A model generated the notes under the pieces. It made no database searches, had not been told where the DNA came from, and was given only the letters and a program-made list of their open reading frames with translations. Position numbers and translations under genes: made by a program. Positions 21,711 through 33,600 of a stretch of DNA of 64,000 bases are shown here, piece after piece. Position 1 is the first letter of the stretch; each line of letters opens with the position of its first letter. The stretch covers positions 21,102,055 through 21,166,054 of the forward strand of contig NC_089594.1 in the NCBI RefSeq assembly GCF_019320115.1, given 5' to 3'. This DNA comes from Miscanthus floridulus (taxonomy: Eukaryota > Streptophyta > Magnoliopsida > Poales > Poaceae).

Positions 21711-22219
21711 TGGACAAGAAGCAGCGCAATGTTGGAATTGGTTCAGGAAAGGGAATGGCCATACATATATATAGACGGAAAAATATAACCGTTGCAGATA
21801 GAGCGACCGTTAGATTTATAGCCGTTGGAAAAGCGACCATTTGATTTATAGCCATCGGAAGAGCGACCATTTGATTTATAGCCGTTGGAAGAGTGTCCGT
21901 TCAAATATATAGCCGTTCTAAGACTGACAAATAAAAAATATATAGTTCTAAATTATTTGAAAAAATAATTCCTTCAATATTTAGCCATACAAAACTGTCA
22001 TTAAGAAATATCCATTCCAATAATACTAACGCAGTTTAGATATAAAATGCTGGACTTGGTAGTTACAAGTTATGTATAAAATATAGGTGAGACAAAATAG
22101 GGAGCCTGAAATAAGAGTTCGGTTAGAGAGCAAAGAGAAATGACGGCTGGAATCTGGATGAGGGATCCTCATTTTTGAAAGTAAGGGGCTAAATTTTGAA
22201 ATGTTGGTTGGAGTTGCCC

Positions 22220-22473
22220 TAAGCCAAATATGAACGCACGTGTACCCCACCAGAGCAGCTGCCTGTCCTCTCGAGTCTCGATCGATCGGTTTCGTTTGCA
22301 CTTTGCAGGCAAACCAACGTCAAAAAACATCACATTGTTAACTTCCTCCACTTTCTTCGCCCCGGCAACATGCCGTGCGTGATGGCGTTTCACCTTGCGC
22401 ACGTCCCGTTACGGTGGCACCTTTTGTTGATATGTAAGTCTGTGACATTATTCTTATACCTACTCAAAGTATA
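22220..22473. other. Spacer between Harbinger and CACTA elements
   Basis: About 250 bp of unassigned DNA lie between two well-bounded transposons. No gene is visible. Confidence 0.5.
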
Positions 22474-23841
22474 CACTACCGAAAACATCAAATTTGTCAA
22501 GTACTTTTAGGTTTGCCGAGTGTATTCTTTCGGGCACTCGGCAAACAAGTTCTTTGTCGAGTGCTGCGCTAAAAACACTGGGCAAAAAATAAAACACTCG
22601 GTAAAAAAGAGGTTTACCGAGTGTAAAAAAAAAACACTCGGCAAAGATGGGGTTTGCCGAGTGTTTTTTTTACATTCGGTAAAGAAGTAAAATTTTTTTT
22701 CTGGGAAAGAAGGAGAAGAAAAAAAATGAAAAACAAAACTTTGCCGAGTGCCCAGATCCAGGACACTCGGCAAAGAAATAAAATCTTTTTTTTCTGGGAA
22801 ACAAGGAGAAGAAAAAAAATAAAACAAAACTTTGCCGAGTGTTCAGATCTAGGACACTCGGCAAAGGAAAAAAAATTCTAGGAAAGAAGGAGAAGAAAAA
22901 AAAATAAAAAAAACTTTGCCAAGTGCCCAGATCCAGGACACTCGGCAAAGGGAAAAAAAATTTTAACCGGCCCCAGCGGACGCGCCCTACCCTTCTCCCC
23001 GCACAACCCCCTCCCCTTCTCCCCGCGCCGCGTCCGCATGCCTCCTCTCCTTCTCCGCGCGCCCACACGCGCCGCCCCCCTCCTCCCTCTCGGCGTCGGC
23101 ACGGCCCCGCCCTCCCCTCCTCCCTCTCCAGCGCCGGCGCGGCCCGCCCTCCCCTCCTCCCTCGCCCGCGCGGCCTGTCCTCCCCTCACTAGATCCGACG
23201 CCTCCCTCTCCCGGATCCAGCGGTGCCACCCCCCTCCCGGCCCTCCCTCTCCAGATCCGATGGTGACGGGCGTGGTGGTGGTGGCGGAGGGAGGAGCGGT
23301 GGATCCGGTGGCATGCTCGTCGGCGTTTGCAGCTCCACGAGGAAGGAGCGGGCGATGCACGATGCTGGCGAGGAAGGGCTTGGGCGAGGCTCGTCGAGGT
23401 GGATGGCACGGCGGCGGAGGCGGCGTGGTGGGGCCGGCGTGGATGGTGGTGGTGCGGCGTGGTGGGCCCCTCCCTTCTTCCCCGGCGTGGTGGTGGCGGC
23501 TCGACGGTGGTGCTGGTGGTGCGGGCGTGGTGTCGGCGTGCTTTTTTTATTTTATTTCTTGAGAAAAAAAAGTTTGCCGAGTGTTTTTTGACACTCAAGC
23601 AACTTCTTTGCCGAGTGCCCGATAGAAAACACTCGGCAAACTAACATTTGCCGTTAACAAGTTTGCCTAGTACTTAAGATCCTCTGTTTTCGATTATCTA
23701 ATAAATCTTTTAATGAAAGTAGATTATCTTGCTATTAAGTTTACAATTTTTATGATCTCTTCCCGAACCAAACATGAAGAGTGTTTTTGGAGCTTCGACG
23801 AATGCCCCTGGCACTCGGCAAAGGTCTTGTATCCGGTAGTG
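22474..23841. mobile_element. Non-autonomous CACTA (En/Spm-like) transposon
   Basis: It begins CACTACCGAAAAC and ends, on the other strand, CACTACCGGATAC. It is flanked by the 3-bp duplication ATA (22471-22473, 23842-23844), as CACTA elements require. The ends are filled with TTTGCCGAGTG / CACTCGGCAAA subterminal repeats in both orientations (22505-22950 and 23570-23825). The core (22970-23540) is very GC-rich with open frames on both strands and no recognisable domain. It lacks TNP2 and depends on a transposase elsewhere. Confidence 0.88.
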
Positions 23842-23973
23842 ATAAGTGACATTCTAGTTTGTTTGCATGAGCCAGAGCTACTTACTAGTGGGCTAAAAAT
23901 TAAATTAAATTAGCCAAAGTTAGTTAACAAATAGTCAAAGACTTTCTAAAAAATTAGCCTACCTATTAGTCCT

Positions 23974-24036
23974 CCTGTTCGGATGCACTAGAGTTAATTT
24001 TTTGCTATCTAATGGTTAGCCTTCGTATCCAAACAG
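23974..24036. mobile_element. Short MITE remnant
   Basis: A 63-bp piece has 13-bp imperfect inverted ends (CCTGTTCGGATGC / CCTGTTTGGATAC). The 'tccaaacagg' terminus is frequent in grass MITEs. Confidence 0.5.
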
Positions 24037-24144
24037 GCTTTAAGGATGACCAAATTTATAAAATGTATATCAATATATATGATACTGAAAATAAAGTGTC
24101 ATTAGAGTTGTCATGAAATGTATTTCTATACTTGGTAGCTAGGT

Positions 24145-24257
24145 CATGCTCGCTTCTCTTATAATCCGTCTTTTTCAGCTGGAACGGTGTTTTTCTCTCA
24201 CAATAAATTAGCTGGAACAGTATTTCGGCTTATTTTTTCAGCAAAGCGAACGGGGCC
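24145..24257. mobile_element. MITE of the GCTCGCTT...AAGCGAAC type
   Basis: It has inverted ends (catgctcgctt / aagcgaacggggcc) and the internal block 'tttttctctcacaa', as in a second copy at 54156-54275. It is non-coding. Confidence 0.6.
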
Positions 24258-25812
24258 TTTGTGCTGACCTTTTTTTGCTATAATAAATTTTATCAAACTT
24301 AGGTGATTTGACTTGGCACAGGAGGATTCACTCTTATTTAAGACGCCACTCGGTTTAAAACATGTACCGCTCTTACTACGACGTGGTTGACTCTATCTTT
24401 AATTTGTTGATCTAATACTGATAGGGACATGTTTATAAACAATCCATACAAAATCTTAAGTATCACTTTCTTTAATTTGGGACCACACCACACCCCGTCA
24501 AAATTATTTGTCCACCTTGATTTCATTTATATAAGTGTAACGCTCGATTCAATATGGGTTAGGTCGTGATCCTTGACGATGATATACTGGAATTCTGCTT
24601 CTGCATGCAGCCTCATGGACAACCATCCTGAGCTCTGTTTTATCCATAGAGCTAAGAGTTAGTTGTTAATAATTAGCTCTTTGATCCAAACATGTTAGCT
24701 AATTATTAGCTGATGAGTACCCAACTAATACTATTTTATTAGTTGGACGAAACGAACTAATATCAGCCAATATTAACTATACTAGCTAACTAATAGCAAC
24801 TAATGGATCCAAATAGAACCCTAGTGTTAGGGTGGGATATTATCTCAGGGTGCAAATGCACGCCCTTAAAAATAAAAAAAGTGATTTTAGTTAAATTTTC
24901 ATCCTATCTGCATCCTATAATATAAGTCTATACCCCTATAAGGTCACAAGAAAGTACACCATCATCTAATTTGCTCTAACTTTATCACTATTTAGTATGG
25001 TGCTCCACTATTCACTCCTTGGCTCTCAATTTCTAAATTAAAGAAAGCTTTAAGAATACAAAGCAAGGAAAAAGACTATCATGCCCTCGTTAAACAGTTG
25101 AGGTCGTCACTCCTGATTGGCTTAATCGCCGGCTGGCTCCTGTTTGGATTGATCGGCTTAACTGTTAGGTGGAACACTCGGTCTATTTGGGCTCTATTTG
25201 GTTGGGCTTTTGTTGCAAACGACTTCATCTAAGAGCCAAGAGGCCACATTAGGTGCTTCACCTTTATAGGGTGCGTTTGGCAAGCTAAATCGTTTCAGAT
25301 TTTGGGCTATAACCAGAGATTTAGTGCCAAACAGTAAAAACATGAAATGTTTCAGCCTAAAAACATTTCTGGATTCCTGTCTGTGGACGTGAAATGATCG
25401 GAGGGTGGTTTCACAGTGATTCTCTTCCGTTTCTTTTGCCTTCCTTATGCGCTAGCTATTGTATTTTTTAATTATAATATGTTTTTAGTGCAACAAATTA
25501 AAACATTATTCGTTTTATTGTGTTATAATTTGATACAAACATTATGTACGCTTGAGACGGCCGGCCCGCAGAGCATGCAGGAGAAGCCCAGATTCCAAGG
25601 TCCAAAAGAGAACTTCAGGACCCATTTCAATACCTGGGCTTTGCACAAATGTTGACGATTTCTGAGCTACGTACCAAAGGTCCACTGGTGAAGCCCAATT
25701 TGCCCTACTCCGGACGTCACAACCTGGGCTCGTGGTGTTTTTATACGCCAAGACTGAAAGCAAATATGTACGTTTACCTCTCTCCTGAAATGGACATGGT
25801 TCTGTCAACTCC
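24258..25812. other. Intergenic DNA, mostly unassigned
   Basis: A palindrome-rich segment at about 24640-24830 ('tgatccaaacatgttagctaattattagc' and 'ctaactaatagcaactaatggatccaaata') looks like another MITE remnant. The rest has no coding, RNA or bounded-element signal I can support. Confidence 0.4.
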
Positions 25813-27275
25813 TTTTTTTTAATAATGGAAAGAGTTCCGGCTTCATACTTCGTATTTGAAGAAGAATCAGTCCACAATTATTACAAATGCAACAAAAATA
25901 AGTTCAAAATTATTGATCAATCCGGAAAACATAAGGTCATCCATAGAACTTTATAGCTCGTCTCTAAAAGCTAACATACTTGTATGATCTGCTCCTTGTA
26001 GTCATCCAAGCGCCGCAACTGGGCCCAAAACCGTGGCCAATATGTCCCCTGAAAAGAACCCATAAAAAGTTTTTGGATAACAGTTATTAAAAACTGAATC
26101 ATTCCTTGTGAGCCAAATTGCGCATCTAATTGTTGTTGCACTTGTCAATAACTTTAGGTTGTGCCTATGACCCCCTAATTTTGCCCAATCATTAAATAAG
26201 TGGTTTATATTTCTAGGACTTATACCAAACACAATATGCAAGGAACACCAAAGGAAACGGACATAATGATATTCAAAGAAAAGATGCTGGGTTGTCTCAT
26301 GTTTACTCCAAAAACAACAAGCTTGACTTCCATTCCAGTGTCATCTAGCTAGGTTATCCTTGGTTAGGATTATTCCTTGCTTTAGAAACCACAAAAACTT
26401 TGATTTTAAGTTGTATTTTCATTAACTTTCTTGTAGAACTTTAACCCTGTTATTGATCAAATGTCTATACATAGATTTAACAATGAAAGACCCATTTTTA
26501 TTTGAACTCCATACAAAAATTGATCTGTACCCTCATATAGAGAGGTGTGTACTAATTGGGCAACCAAACTACGCCATTCTACTAGCTTGTTTCCCACTAA
26601 TGTCCTCCTAAAGCTAACATTAAGTGGATTGGAGCTAAACACGTCGGCCACTGTTGCATGTTTTTTTGCACACAATATTAAACAAGTTTATGTATTGGAG
26701 TTCGAAAGCATGGTTGCCCAACAATCTATCCTCCCAGAATCTGATTTGAACACCACTAACAAGTTTAAACCTTCCCAGACTAAGGAAATGGTTCTTGACA
26801 CCCATAAGGCCGGACCAAAAAAATGAGTCTCCTGTGTTTTTTCTATTTGGCTCAAAGATTGACCTTTTAAGTATTTATTTCTAAGAAGTTCTTGCCACAA
26901 GCCATCTTCATTACAAAGCTTGAAAAGCCATTTGCTAGTAGACATTTATTTTGTATGTCCAAGTTATGAATTCCCATCTGGCATAGGATGTTCCATCTAG
27001 CCAATTTATATTTTTTCTTATGTTGCTCATTTTGCCAAAAAGAATATTGATCTAAAATAGTCTATTTTCTTAAGGACACCTCTTGGGACATCAAAAAAAG
27101 AAAGCATGAACATAGGTAAACTTGATAGCACTGGATTTGCGAGTATTAGCCTCCCTCCATAAGACAACACTTTGCCCTTCCATCCACTCAATCTCTTTTC
27201 AATTCTGTCCTCAATCACTTTCCAATCTTTATTGTTGATTTTCCTAAAGTGCATTGGGATACCCAAGTAACATTA
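25813..27275 (-). mobile_element. 5'-truncated LINE (L1-like) with reverse-transcriptase tail domains
   Basis: Read on the minus strand, the copy starts inside the reverse transcriptase at CYLGIPMH (27275). It continues with the RT thumb-type sequence KVIEDRIEKRLSGWKGKVLSYGGRLILANPVLSSLPMFML. The RVT-associated zinc-ribbon region follows (KWLFKLCNEDGLWQELLRNKYLKG near 26930; SSNPLNVSFRRTL near 26610) and then the CAIWLTRNDSVF tail near 26120. It ends with a short 3' UTR and a run of nine A (plus-strand T run at about 25812-25820). Many stops and frame changes separate these blocks. 5' truncation and a terminal poly-A are the signature of target-primed reverse transcription. Confidence 0.85.
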
Positions 27276-28704
27276 CGCTGTATGCAATACTACTCTACTA
27301 TCTTCTTCATCTTTTCCTCACATGAATGCATGTATGAACTTATATAGGCATAAGTAAAAGCTGTGTATTAGAAAAGTAATGACTCACAATTTGAAACGGA
27401 GGGAGTATCGAGGTGTGCTTGTCCTTATATACGGCAAGCTCGAGCTGGGCGAACTATATATATGGTCTTGTTGGAGTTGTACTAAGCATGCCTTTATGTC
27501 ATAAAATTCACAGAAATAAGATTGACTGACACTGGTTGATGTGTTCAAAGTTGATTATAATATCAAATATATGTTTGTGACATATATTTTATGCACCTGG
27601 TCTTCTCAGATACGAATTATGTGACAAAGCTCAACTTGATTTTCAAACAGTTACACGTTGTCGAAACAAGATTTTGAAGCGAGCTTCATGCTTTTTTTTT
27701 TCTCATTCTTCTCATTGTTGAACTACATATTTTTATGGGATTGTAACGTTGGAATTTGGGTAAATGGGAGGACGCCACAAGTCCACACAGGCACATTTCC
27801 TTACTGCTAGGTGGGAGGAAAGCAAGCGCCGGCCGGATGCCTCCTCCGTTGCAGGCTGTGGTGGGCTGATTTTGTGGTGGAGTATACTTTACTTTTTTTT
27901 TCAAAAGGCCCATTTTGCATTTCTTTTCCTACCCCAGCGGTTTCATTATGGGCCGAACTATACTACATTTAATACCATTTCTGATCACTTCTTTTTTCAT
28001 CTCCATTTTTTCTTTTTAAAATGGTGAGTGGTATATGAAATATTTTAACTTTATTTTGTGCTATTGCGTTTCCTTCTCTTTTAGGTTTTAGTACATTCTT
28101 ATTATTTTTCATACTCTGTTTACGGTATAATTAATAAAACTGAGTTTTTTTGCTGATATTTGTTATTATTTGAATAATAACCCAATTATATTGTTGTGTT
28201 TTTCCAATAGTTTCTATATTTTTATCTATCACATTTAAGATTTTTATCCTATATTCTTTAACCTGTACATCCTTTAGCAATATAATTCGATTTGCCCTTC
28301 CAATTTTTTTTAAATGTTGCGTGGTGTATATATCTAAGTTATCTACAAAGGACAAAGGGAAAATAGGCTGTCCTTTTCTACTTAGATCAATCAAGCAACA
28401 ACTAGTATCATAATTACATTTTACTAAAAAAGAACAAAATTAGGACTGAAAAAAACCAAACTTATTATATAGAATTTAATCTATCTACATAATCTACGAA
28501 GTGAGGAGGTGATTTAGAGTGCTCATTTTGGATGGTAATGCATTTTTTTTAAGAAGCAGGAGTGTGCTCATTTGGACGGCAATAATGATGGCCTATTGAA
28601 TTATCGACGATGCCTCCTTGAACTTTGCAATCAGGTTAGCTGATTCTCAAAGGTCAGACCATTGGTACTACTAGCTAGTTCACACAGCCTTCTTGTAAAC
28701 ACTA
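27276..28704. other. AT-rich intergenic DNA with a Stowaway-like terminus
   Basis: A 'gaaacggagggagta' terminus at 27393-27407 matches the right end of Stowaway-type MITEs, but no matching left end is present. The remainder has T-rich tracts and no coding region I can support. Confidence 0.4.
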
Positions 28705-28739
28705 CACTGGTACAGAGACGGTCTTTACTTCTGGTGTGG

Positions 28740-28905
28740 AACCCTTCTAATCCCGGTTTTCCACCCGGGAGCGAGCATCCGGGGCTAAAGGGGGTCCTTT
28801 AGTCCTGGTGGGTAACACCAACCGAGACTAAAGGTGCCTCCTGATATGCCACGAGGCCGGCACCCTTTAGTCCCGGTTGGTAATACCAACCGGGACTAAA
28901 GGTTA
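28740..28905. repeat. CACTA left subterminal repeats
   Basis: Alternating CTTTAGTCCCGGTTGGT and ACCAACCGGGACTAAAGG units form hairpin-prone pairs. They are expected binding sites for the CACTA-encoded DNA-binding protein. Confidence 0.8.
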
Positions 28906-29018
28906 TTTTTTTTTCTTTTCATTTTTTTGTTTTCTTTTCAAAATAGGTTTTCGAAGTCGTATTAGTATGTTTCGGTTCAAGCGCAATGAACGTATTAAAT
29001 GACACAATTCAAGCATAG

Positions 29019-29021
<3 letters not shown>

Positions 29022-29070
<49 letters not shown>
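29022..29070. repeat. (AT)n microsatellite in the giant CACTA
   Basis: About 49 bp of uninterrupted AT dinucleotides. Confidence 0.95.
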
Positions 29071-29073
<3 letters not shown>

Positions 29074-29375
29074 TATGTGTATTTTACAGTTGTTGTGATA
29101 TAACAATTTTTCTCTCATCCTCTAGCTTGGCTTCCATGGCAGTATTGGGTCGAAGTAAAACTCGCCCTTGGAATCGATGACATGGTCATTAAAAAAATCC
29201 GGCTATAGACTCTTGAATTGCTTTGATTTGGTCTTGTCGTATGACCTTTTCCTCCAACCATCGAGCCTACAGGTTTGAATTAAAGGAAAATAAATTAATA
29301 TATATATATATAAAGACATAGTAACACAATCAATAATAATAATTAAATGAATATATAGTGTATTTTTAACGTACT

Positions 29376-32300
29376 TTGAGTCTCTCTGTAGAAGTTCTTT
29401 GGGAGAGCTCCTTGATAAACTTGCAAACATAGTAACTACAGTAGTTGTTCCCCTGTTCCTGCCTCAGACACCACTTTACGAGAAAAAGATTTGTCATCCA
29501 TTCTGATGATCCGGTGAAAGCTATATGTTTAATTAATAAAGATGATGCAATTTAGGGGACTTACTTTCAAAGGGATTACATTCAGTGGCGCTTTGCATTT
29601 TCGCATGTGTTGCTTCTCAATAAAGGTTTTCCAAACACTGCCTAATAAAAAATTTGCCACGTCATCAGATATAGTTAATCATCATGTTTGTGTGTATATA
29701 TAGTTGCTAGAGATACCAAAATTACCTCTGGATAATATCTATCATATCTTGGTAGTGTTGTTGTGGTTTTCTCATCGAGTCATAGATTATCAAGTGACTT
29801 TTCACCAGATCGATGTCCATCAATATCCAATGATTGCTGCATGTGTTTATAGGATATAACGCATAACACTCATTAATTAACTAGAATCAACATATGAGCC
29901 ATTAAGGATGATCGACATTATTAACACTCACTTGAAGTTGTAGGGAAAGAGTATATCCTTCTTGTGGCGTTGGTTCACTAAGAAGTTCATGAGGTTACTC
30001 TCTGACTCAGACTTCTAATTAGGCTTTGGAGTAACTGGGTCTTTAAATATTATATGGGGATCAACAAAATCAATTTCATTGCAGCCTTTCTTTCTGCACT
30101 CTGTCATTGTAAATCTACATATATATAGTACTTGTTAGGATAATTTATATGCATATACACACATATGATGAGTTTAATAATAGATCGAAAGAATTATTAC
30201 TTACAGGCAATAGCAGCTAATGATAACTTTGTCCAGAGAGGTCAGGTGGCATAGTTGATGAAATTCTGCAAAGTCAACATACATAACATCATCGCCACGG
30301 AACCAATGTTCATCTCTAATTCTGACACCAACGCAGAAGTATCCACCGGTAGACGCCTGCATGTACCACTTATTTAGCAGGTACATTTGCGTCCCCAGAT
30401 CACCTAAGGCTTGAGGGTTGTATAGACTCTAGTCTAGTACAAATTTTTTCTTCCAAATATCAACCTCCGCCGCACTCTCAATGTTTCCATCACCAAACAT
30501 ATGGTAAAGGTCAAGACCAGTCTCTTTAATAAATTCACCAAGGTGATCCAAATCGACATCCGGAGGTATGTTTGTCTGATGCATTAATCCTAAATTCGAA
30601 CCATATTCATTACCAACAACTAGCGGGGGGACTGATTGGTGCGATTGTTGTCCGAGTTGTGCAACTCCTTTCCCTGCCCGCTTCTTTTTCTGTGCCGCCT
30701 CAATTGACTTGGTGAGAGTGCGATCATAGTCCGTTAACGTTGCTTTGGACGGCTTACGAGATTCCCGTTGTTGTTGCTGGTAAGAAGCCACCTTTTTTCT
30801 TAGAATATCTGGAGCTACGAAGAAGTACGGTTTCTTCGGGTTACTCCTTGCTTCTTGATCCTTTTTAAGTTTGTCATAGAATCTAGACATATCTTTTTTA
30901 TATGCATCAGTTACTTCTTCCTTCTCTTCAGATATTATTTTGGAAATAGCCCTTGGTTTCACGGTGGCTTTCTTTGCCGGCGGGGGCTGGTTCTTCGTTT
31001 GCGGGGCTGGCCTCTTGCTAGTACTTGGCTTCTTGGTAGGCGAGGGCGGGGGAGGCGTTGGAGACCTCCTTGGAGGTGGTGGCAGCGGCATTGGAGACCT
31101 CCTTGGAGGTGGTGGCTGCGGCATTGGATACCTCCTTGGAGATGGTGTGGATGCAGCCTCGCCTTCCAACACATTGTCATCGTACAGAGCACTATAATGA
31201 TCTGGCGATTGAACAATTGGACTTAGGTTGGGGGAGGATCTGCTACAAAAAAGGAATGACATATTATTATGAGCAGATTGTTAATTATTTAAGCCAATAT
31301 AAATTAATGATGTAGTGTTTGCGCCATAGAATGAATGTCTTCTCTGCTTCTCCTAGAGTCTTCTCGCCATCACCTCCAGGAATGTCAAGAGGCAAATCAC
31401 TAAAACCTTTTTCAGCTTTATCTACCGAGATGGTAGCATATCCTTCTTGGATTATATTCCCATGAATCCTTGGTGTCTTGGTTCGGTCGATAGGATTAAC
31501 AAGACCGATAGCCACCTTGATTGTGGAATTCCCCTTCGGAATGTGTAGCTCACACGATGTACAAGGTTCAGTAACGTCATCCATAGGGAAGCGTAGTCCT
31601 ATGTCCCCTTGATTTGGTATCTCTGTGGAAGCGCAGCTGCTTTTCAACTGAACAGATTGGCTAATGTTGATTCCTGGCTCTGATGCCTGCTTGCTTGCAC
31701 TCACTGCTATTTGCACTTGCCTTCTGATTTCCTCCTGTATTCTTGCTTCAAGGTTTTTTTCCCGCTCCTGTGCTTCACGCACCGCTTCCTCCAACCTCTG
31801 GAGCCACTGTGCCTCTTCTTCCTTCTTTCTCTGGCGACTTCTGTAGGAAGATCTGTCCTGAGGGAATCCATGCTCCCACGAGACACTTCCTTTGCCTCTA
31901 GTTCGACCACCGTGTTCAATAGTCCCGATGGCGTATGTCAGTTCATCCTTCTCTCTGTTGGGCCTAAATGCACCACTAGCAGTAGCTTTCTGTGCATAAA
32001 ACAATCTTTCTGTTGCTTCTTGCAGTCTTGCGCCATAAACGCACTTCCCTGTCTCCTGGTCCAGTGTTTCCCCATGAGCGAAAAACCAATTCTTTGCACG
32101 CTCTCCCCACTCGAGTGATTCTGGTGTGATACCCTTGGCAAGAAGGTCTGCTTTCATTTTGTTCCACTTCTTAATGGCAGTCGAGTAGCCACCTAATCCC
32201 AAGTTATGGTGGTATGTCTTCTGTTGGGCATTACGTTGGTTCTTTATCACCCGACTCACGCCCTCTTCCGACGTCTTGTACTGTACAAACTCATCCCAAT

Positions 32301-33019
32301 AGGGCCTCTGCTTTGAGATCGGGCCTAGGACAGTGAAATCTGGTGCTATGTTCTTCTTGACATACATCGTGTATAGGTGTTTCTTCCAAGTCTGAAACTG
32401 GGTGGCCATCTTCTTCATTGCCCAATCCCTAACTCGCTCTTCAATTCATCACCATCTATTATATCATCATAACCATCTGTTTGGAGCGTGAAATGTTCCA
32501 AGACATCATTCCAAATTAACGTCTTGTCACGATCGGAGATAAAACTGATATGAGGAGCATTGGTCTTCTTCTTCCATTCGCGGGTACTGATCGGGAGCCG
32601 GTCCCGTACAAGGTAACCACAGTGGTGCACGAATTTCGTTTTATTTGGCCCCCCGGTTCGCCTGTATCCACATTGAACTCCGAGATGATGAAGCGGCCCT
32701 CCGATGGCTTTTTGGGACCTCGAACATTTTTACTCTTCGTTGTAGTTGTTGATGTCGATCCAGAGGGCTACAAGACAAACATTATTTTTAATGTCATGAG
32801 CACACATAAGACATATGATAATATATATAGCTAATAATAAAAAATATATACTTGGCCAATATGTTGTTGCTCATTTTGTTCAAGAGCTAAGTACTGACTC
32901 CCGTCATCTGCATCCTCTTGCACGTTATTTTTAGCACCATCATCGCCGGCAACTTGAGTGCCAGTGTTGATCAAATTCATCATCAACTCATCCTCATCCA
33001 TGTTTCTCGGGTCGGCCAT
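29376..33019 (-). pseudogene. Second CACTA gene: Transposase_24-like protein with C-terminal Ulp1-type peptidase domain
   Basis: This multi-exon gene starts at MADPRNMDEDELMMN (33019). A second exon (about 32773-32415) contains KFVHHCGYLVRDRLPISTREW. The middle (32418-31285) has KMATQFQTWKKHLYTMYVKK and a long Arg/Glu coiled coil, as in En/Spm-associated plant transposase proteins. It then has a Pro-rich repeat (31180-31020) and a basic segment. The 3' exons encode a Ulp1/C48-like fold: FCVGVRIRDEHWFRGDDVMY, then HWILMDID with IYDSM (about 29838-29727, catalytic His and Asp), and QEQGNNYCSYYVC (about 29450-29410, oxyanion Gln and catalytic Cys). Ulp1 enzymes process SUMO, but the role in CACTA elements is unknown. 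Damage includes a TAG after FVLD near 30429, a TAG in the PKPN-KSES exon near 30010, and at least two frameshifts near 32640 and 32415. Confidence 0.72.
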
Positions 33020-33193
33020 CTAGCTTCAAAAAACAAAACCAATATATAGTACGTCAAATCTTTGCTTACATGCGTAAAATCTACGAACAATATGCATTAT
33101 TAAATCTTGCCCCTCGGTCACGGACGCAATTCGCCACACTAGGGCGAACTACGTCGGTACTAGGGCGAATTAGGGCTATACATAAACGGCCGA

Positions 33194-33277
33194 GGGCGAA
33201 TTGCGTCGGTGACTAGGGCGAACCACGTCGGTGACATCAACAACGCGGTTCGCCCTAGTCACCGACGCAATTCACCC
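33194..33277. promoter_or_regulatory. 31-bp near-perfect hairpin upstream of the second CACTA gene
   Basis: The arms 33194-33224 and 33247-33277 are complementary at 30 of 31 positions, around a 22-nt loop. The arm motif contains GCGTCGGTGAC and CTAGGGCGAACC, which recur nearby in single copies. It lies 175 bp upstream of the second gene's start codon. Confidence 0.8.
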
Positions 33278-33403
33278 TAGTGTGATTGTTTAGCGTTAAC
33301 GATAACGATAATACGAATGTTGATCGACTAGTCCACGAGAGAGGGCGGTGTGACGAGAGTGGCGGTGCTCTGCTCCGCCGTATATATGTTTGTACACATG
33401 GGT

Positions 33404-33600
33404 GAACGAGGGCGGCGGTGCTCCGCCGTATAAACCCTAAACCCTAGGGCGAACGAGGGCGGCGGTGCTCCGCCGTATAAACCCTAAACCCTAGGGCGAA
33501 CGAGGGCGGCGGTGCTCCGCCGTATAAACCCTAAACCCTAGGGCGAACGAGGGCGGCGGTGCTCCACCGTATAAACCCTAAACCCTAGGCCACGCCGTAT
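33404..33600. repeat. 47-bp tandem repeat carrying telobox-like motifs
   Basis: About four head-to-tail units of 47 bp each contain TATAAACCCTAAACCCTAG followed by GGCGAACGAGGGCGGCGGTG. AAACCCTAA is the plant telobox, a promoter element bound by Myb-type factors. The array lies 5' of the minus-strand second gene, so a promoter role is plausible but unproven. Confidence 0.8.

Larger units (their letters stand above)
17137..22219. mobile_element. PIF/Harbinger DNA transposon, full length
   Basis: The ends are GGGCAACTCCAGCCAACAT at the left and GGGCAACTCCAACCAACAT at the right (reverse strand), 18 of 19 identical. They are flanked by TAA on both sides (17134-17136, 22220-22222), the 3-bp duplication of this superfamily. 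It carries both expected genes, convergently: a Myb/trihelix-like ORF1 on + and a DDE transposase on -. Between the left end and ORF1 lies a GC-rich leader (17230-17720) whose many overlapping open frames are compositional. Both genes have lesions, so the copy is probably not autonomous. A hAT element (20970-21506) is nested inside it, so the Harbinger insertion is older than the hAT one. Confidence 0.9.

Noticed and set aside
22878..23644. Up to five overlapping long frames in the small CACTA core
   Set aside because: They are simultaneous, on both strands, low in complexity, and without conserved motifs.
33194..33277. Calling the hairpin a microRNA gene
   Set aside because: The pairing is good, but no small-RNA data or conservation is available. 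It is recorded only as a structural feature.
33421..33600. Interstitial telomere sequence
   Set aside because: AAACCCTAAACCC occurs only twice per 47-bp unit, separated by unrelated GC-rich DNA. It is a telobox-containing repeat, not a telomere array.
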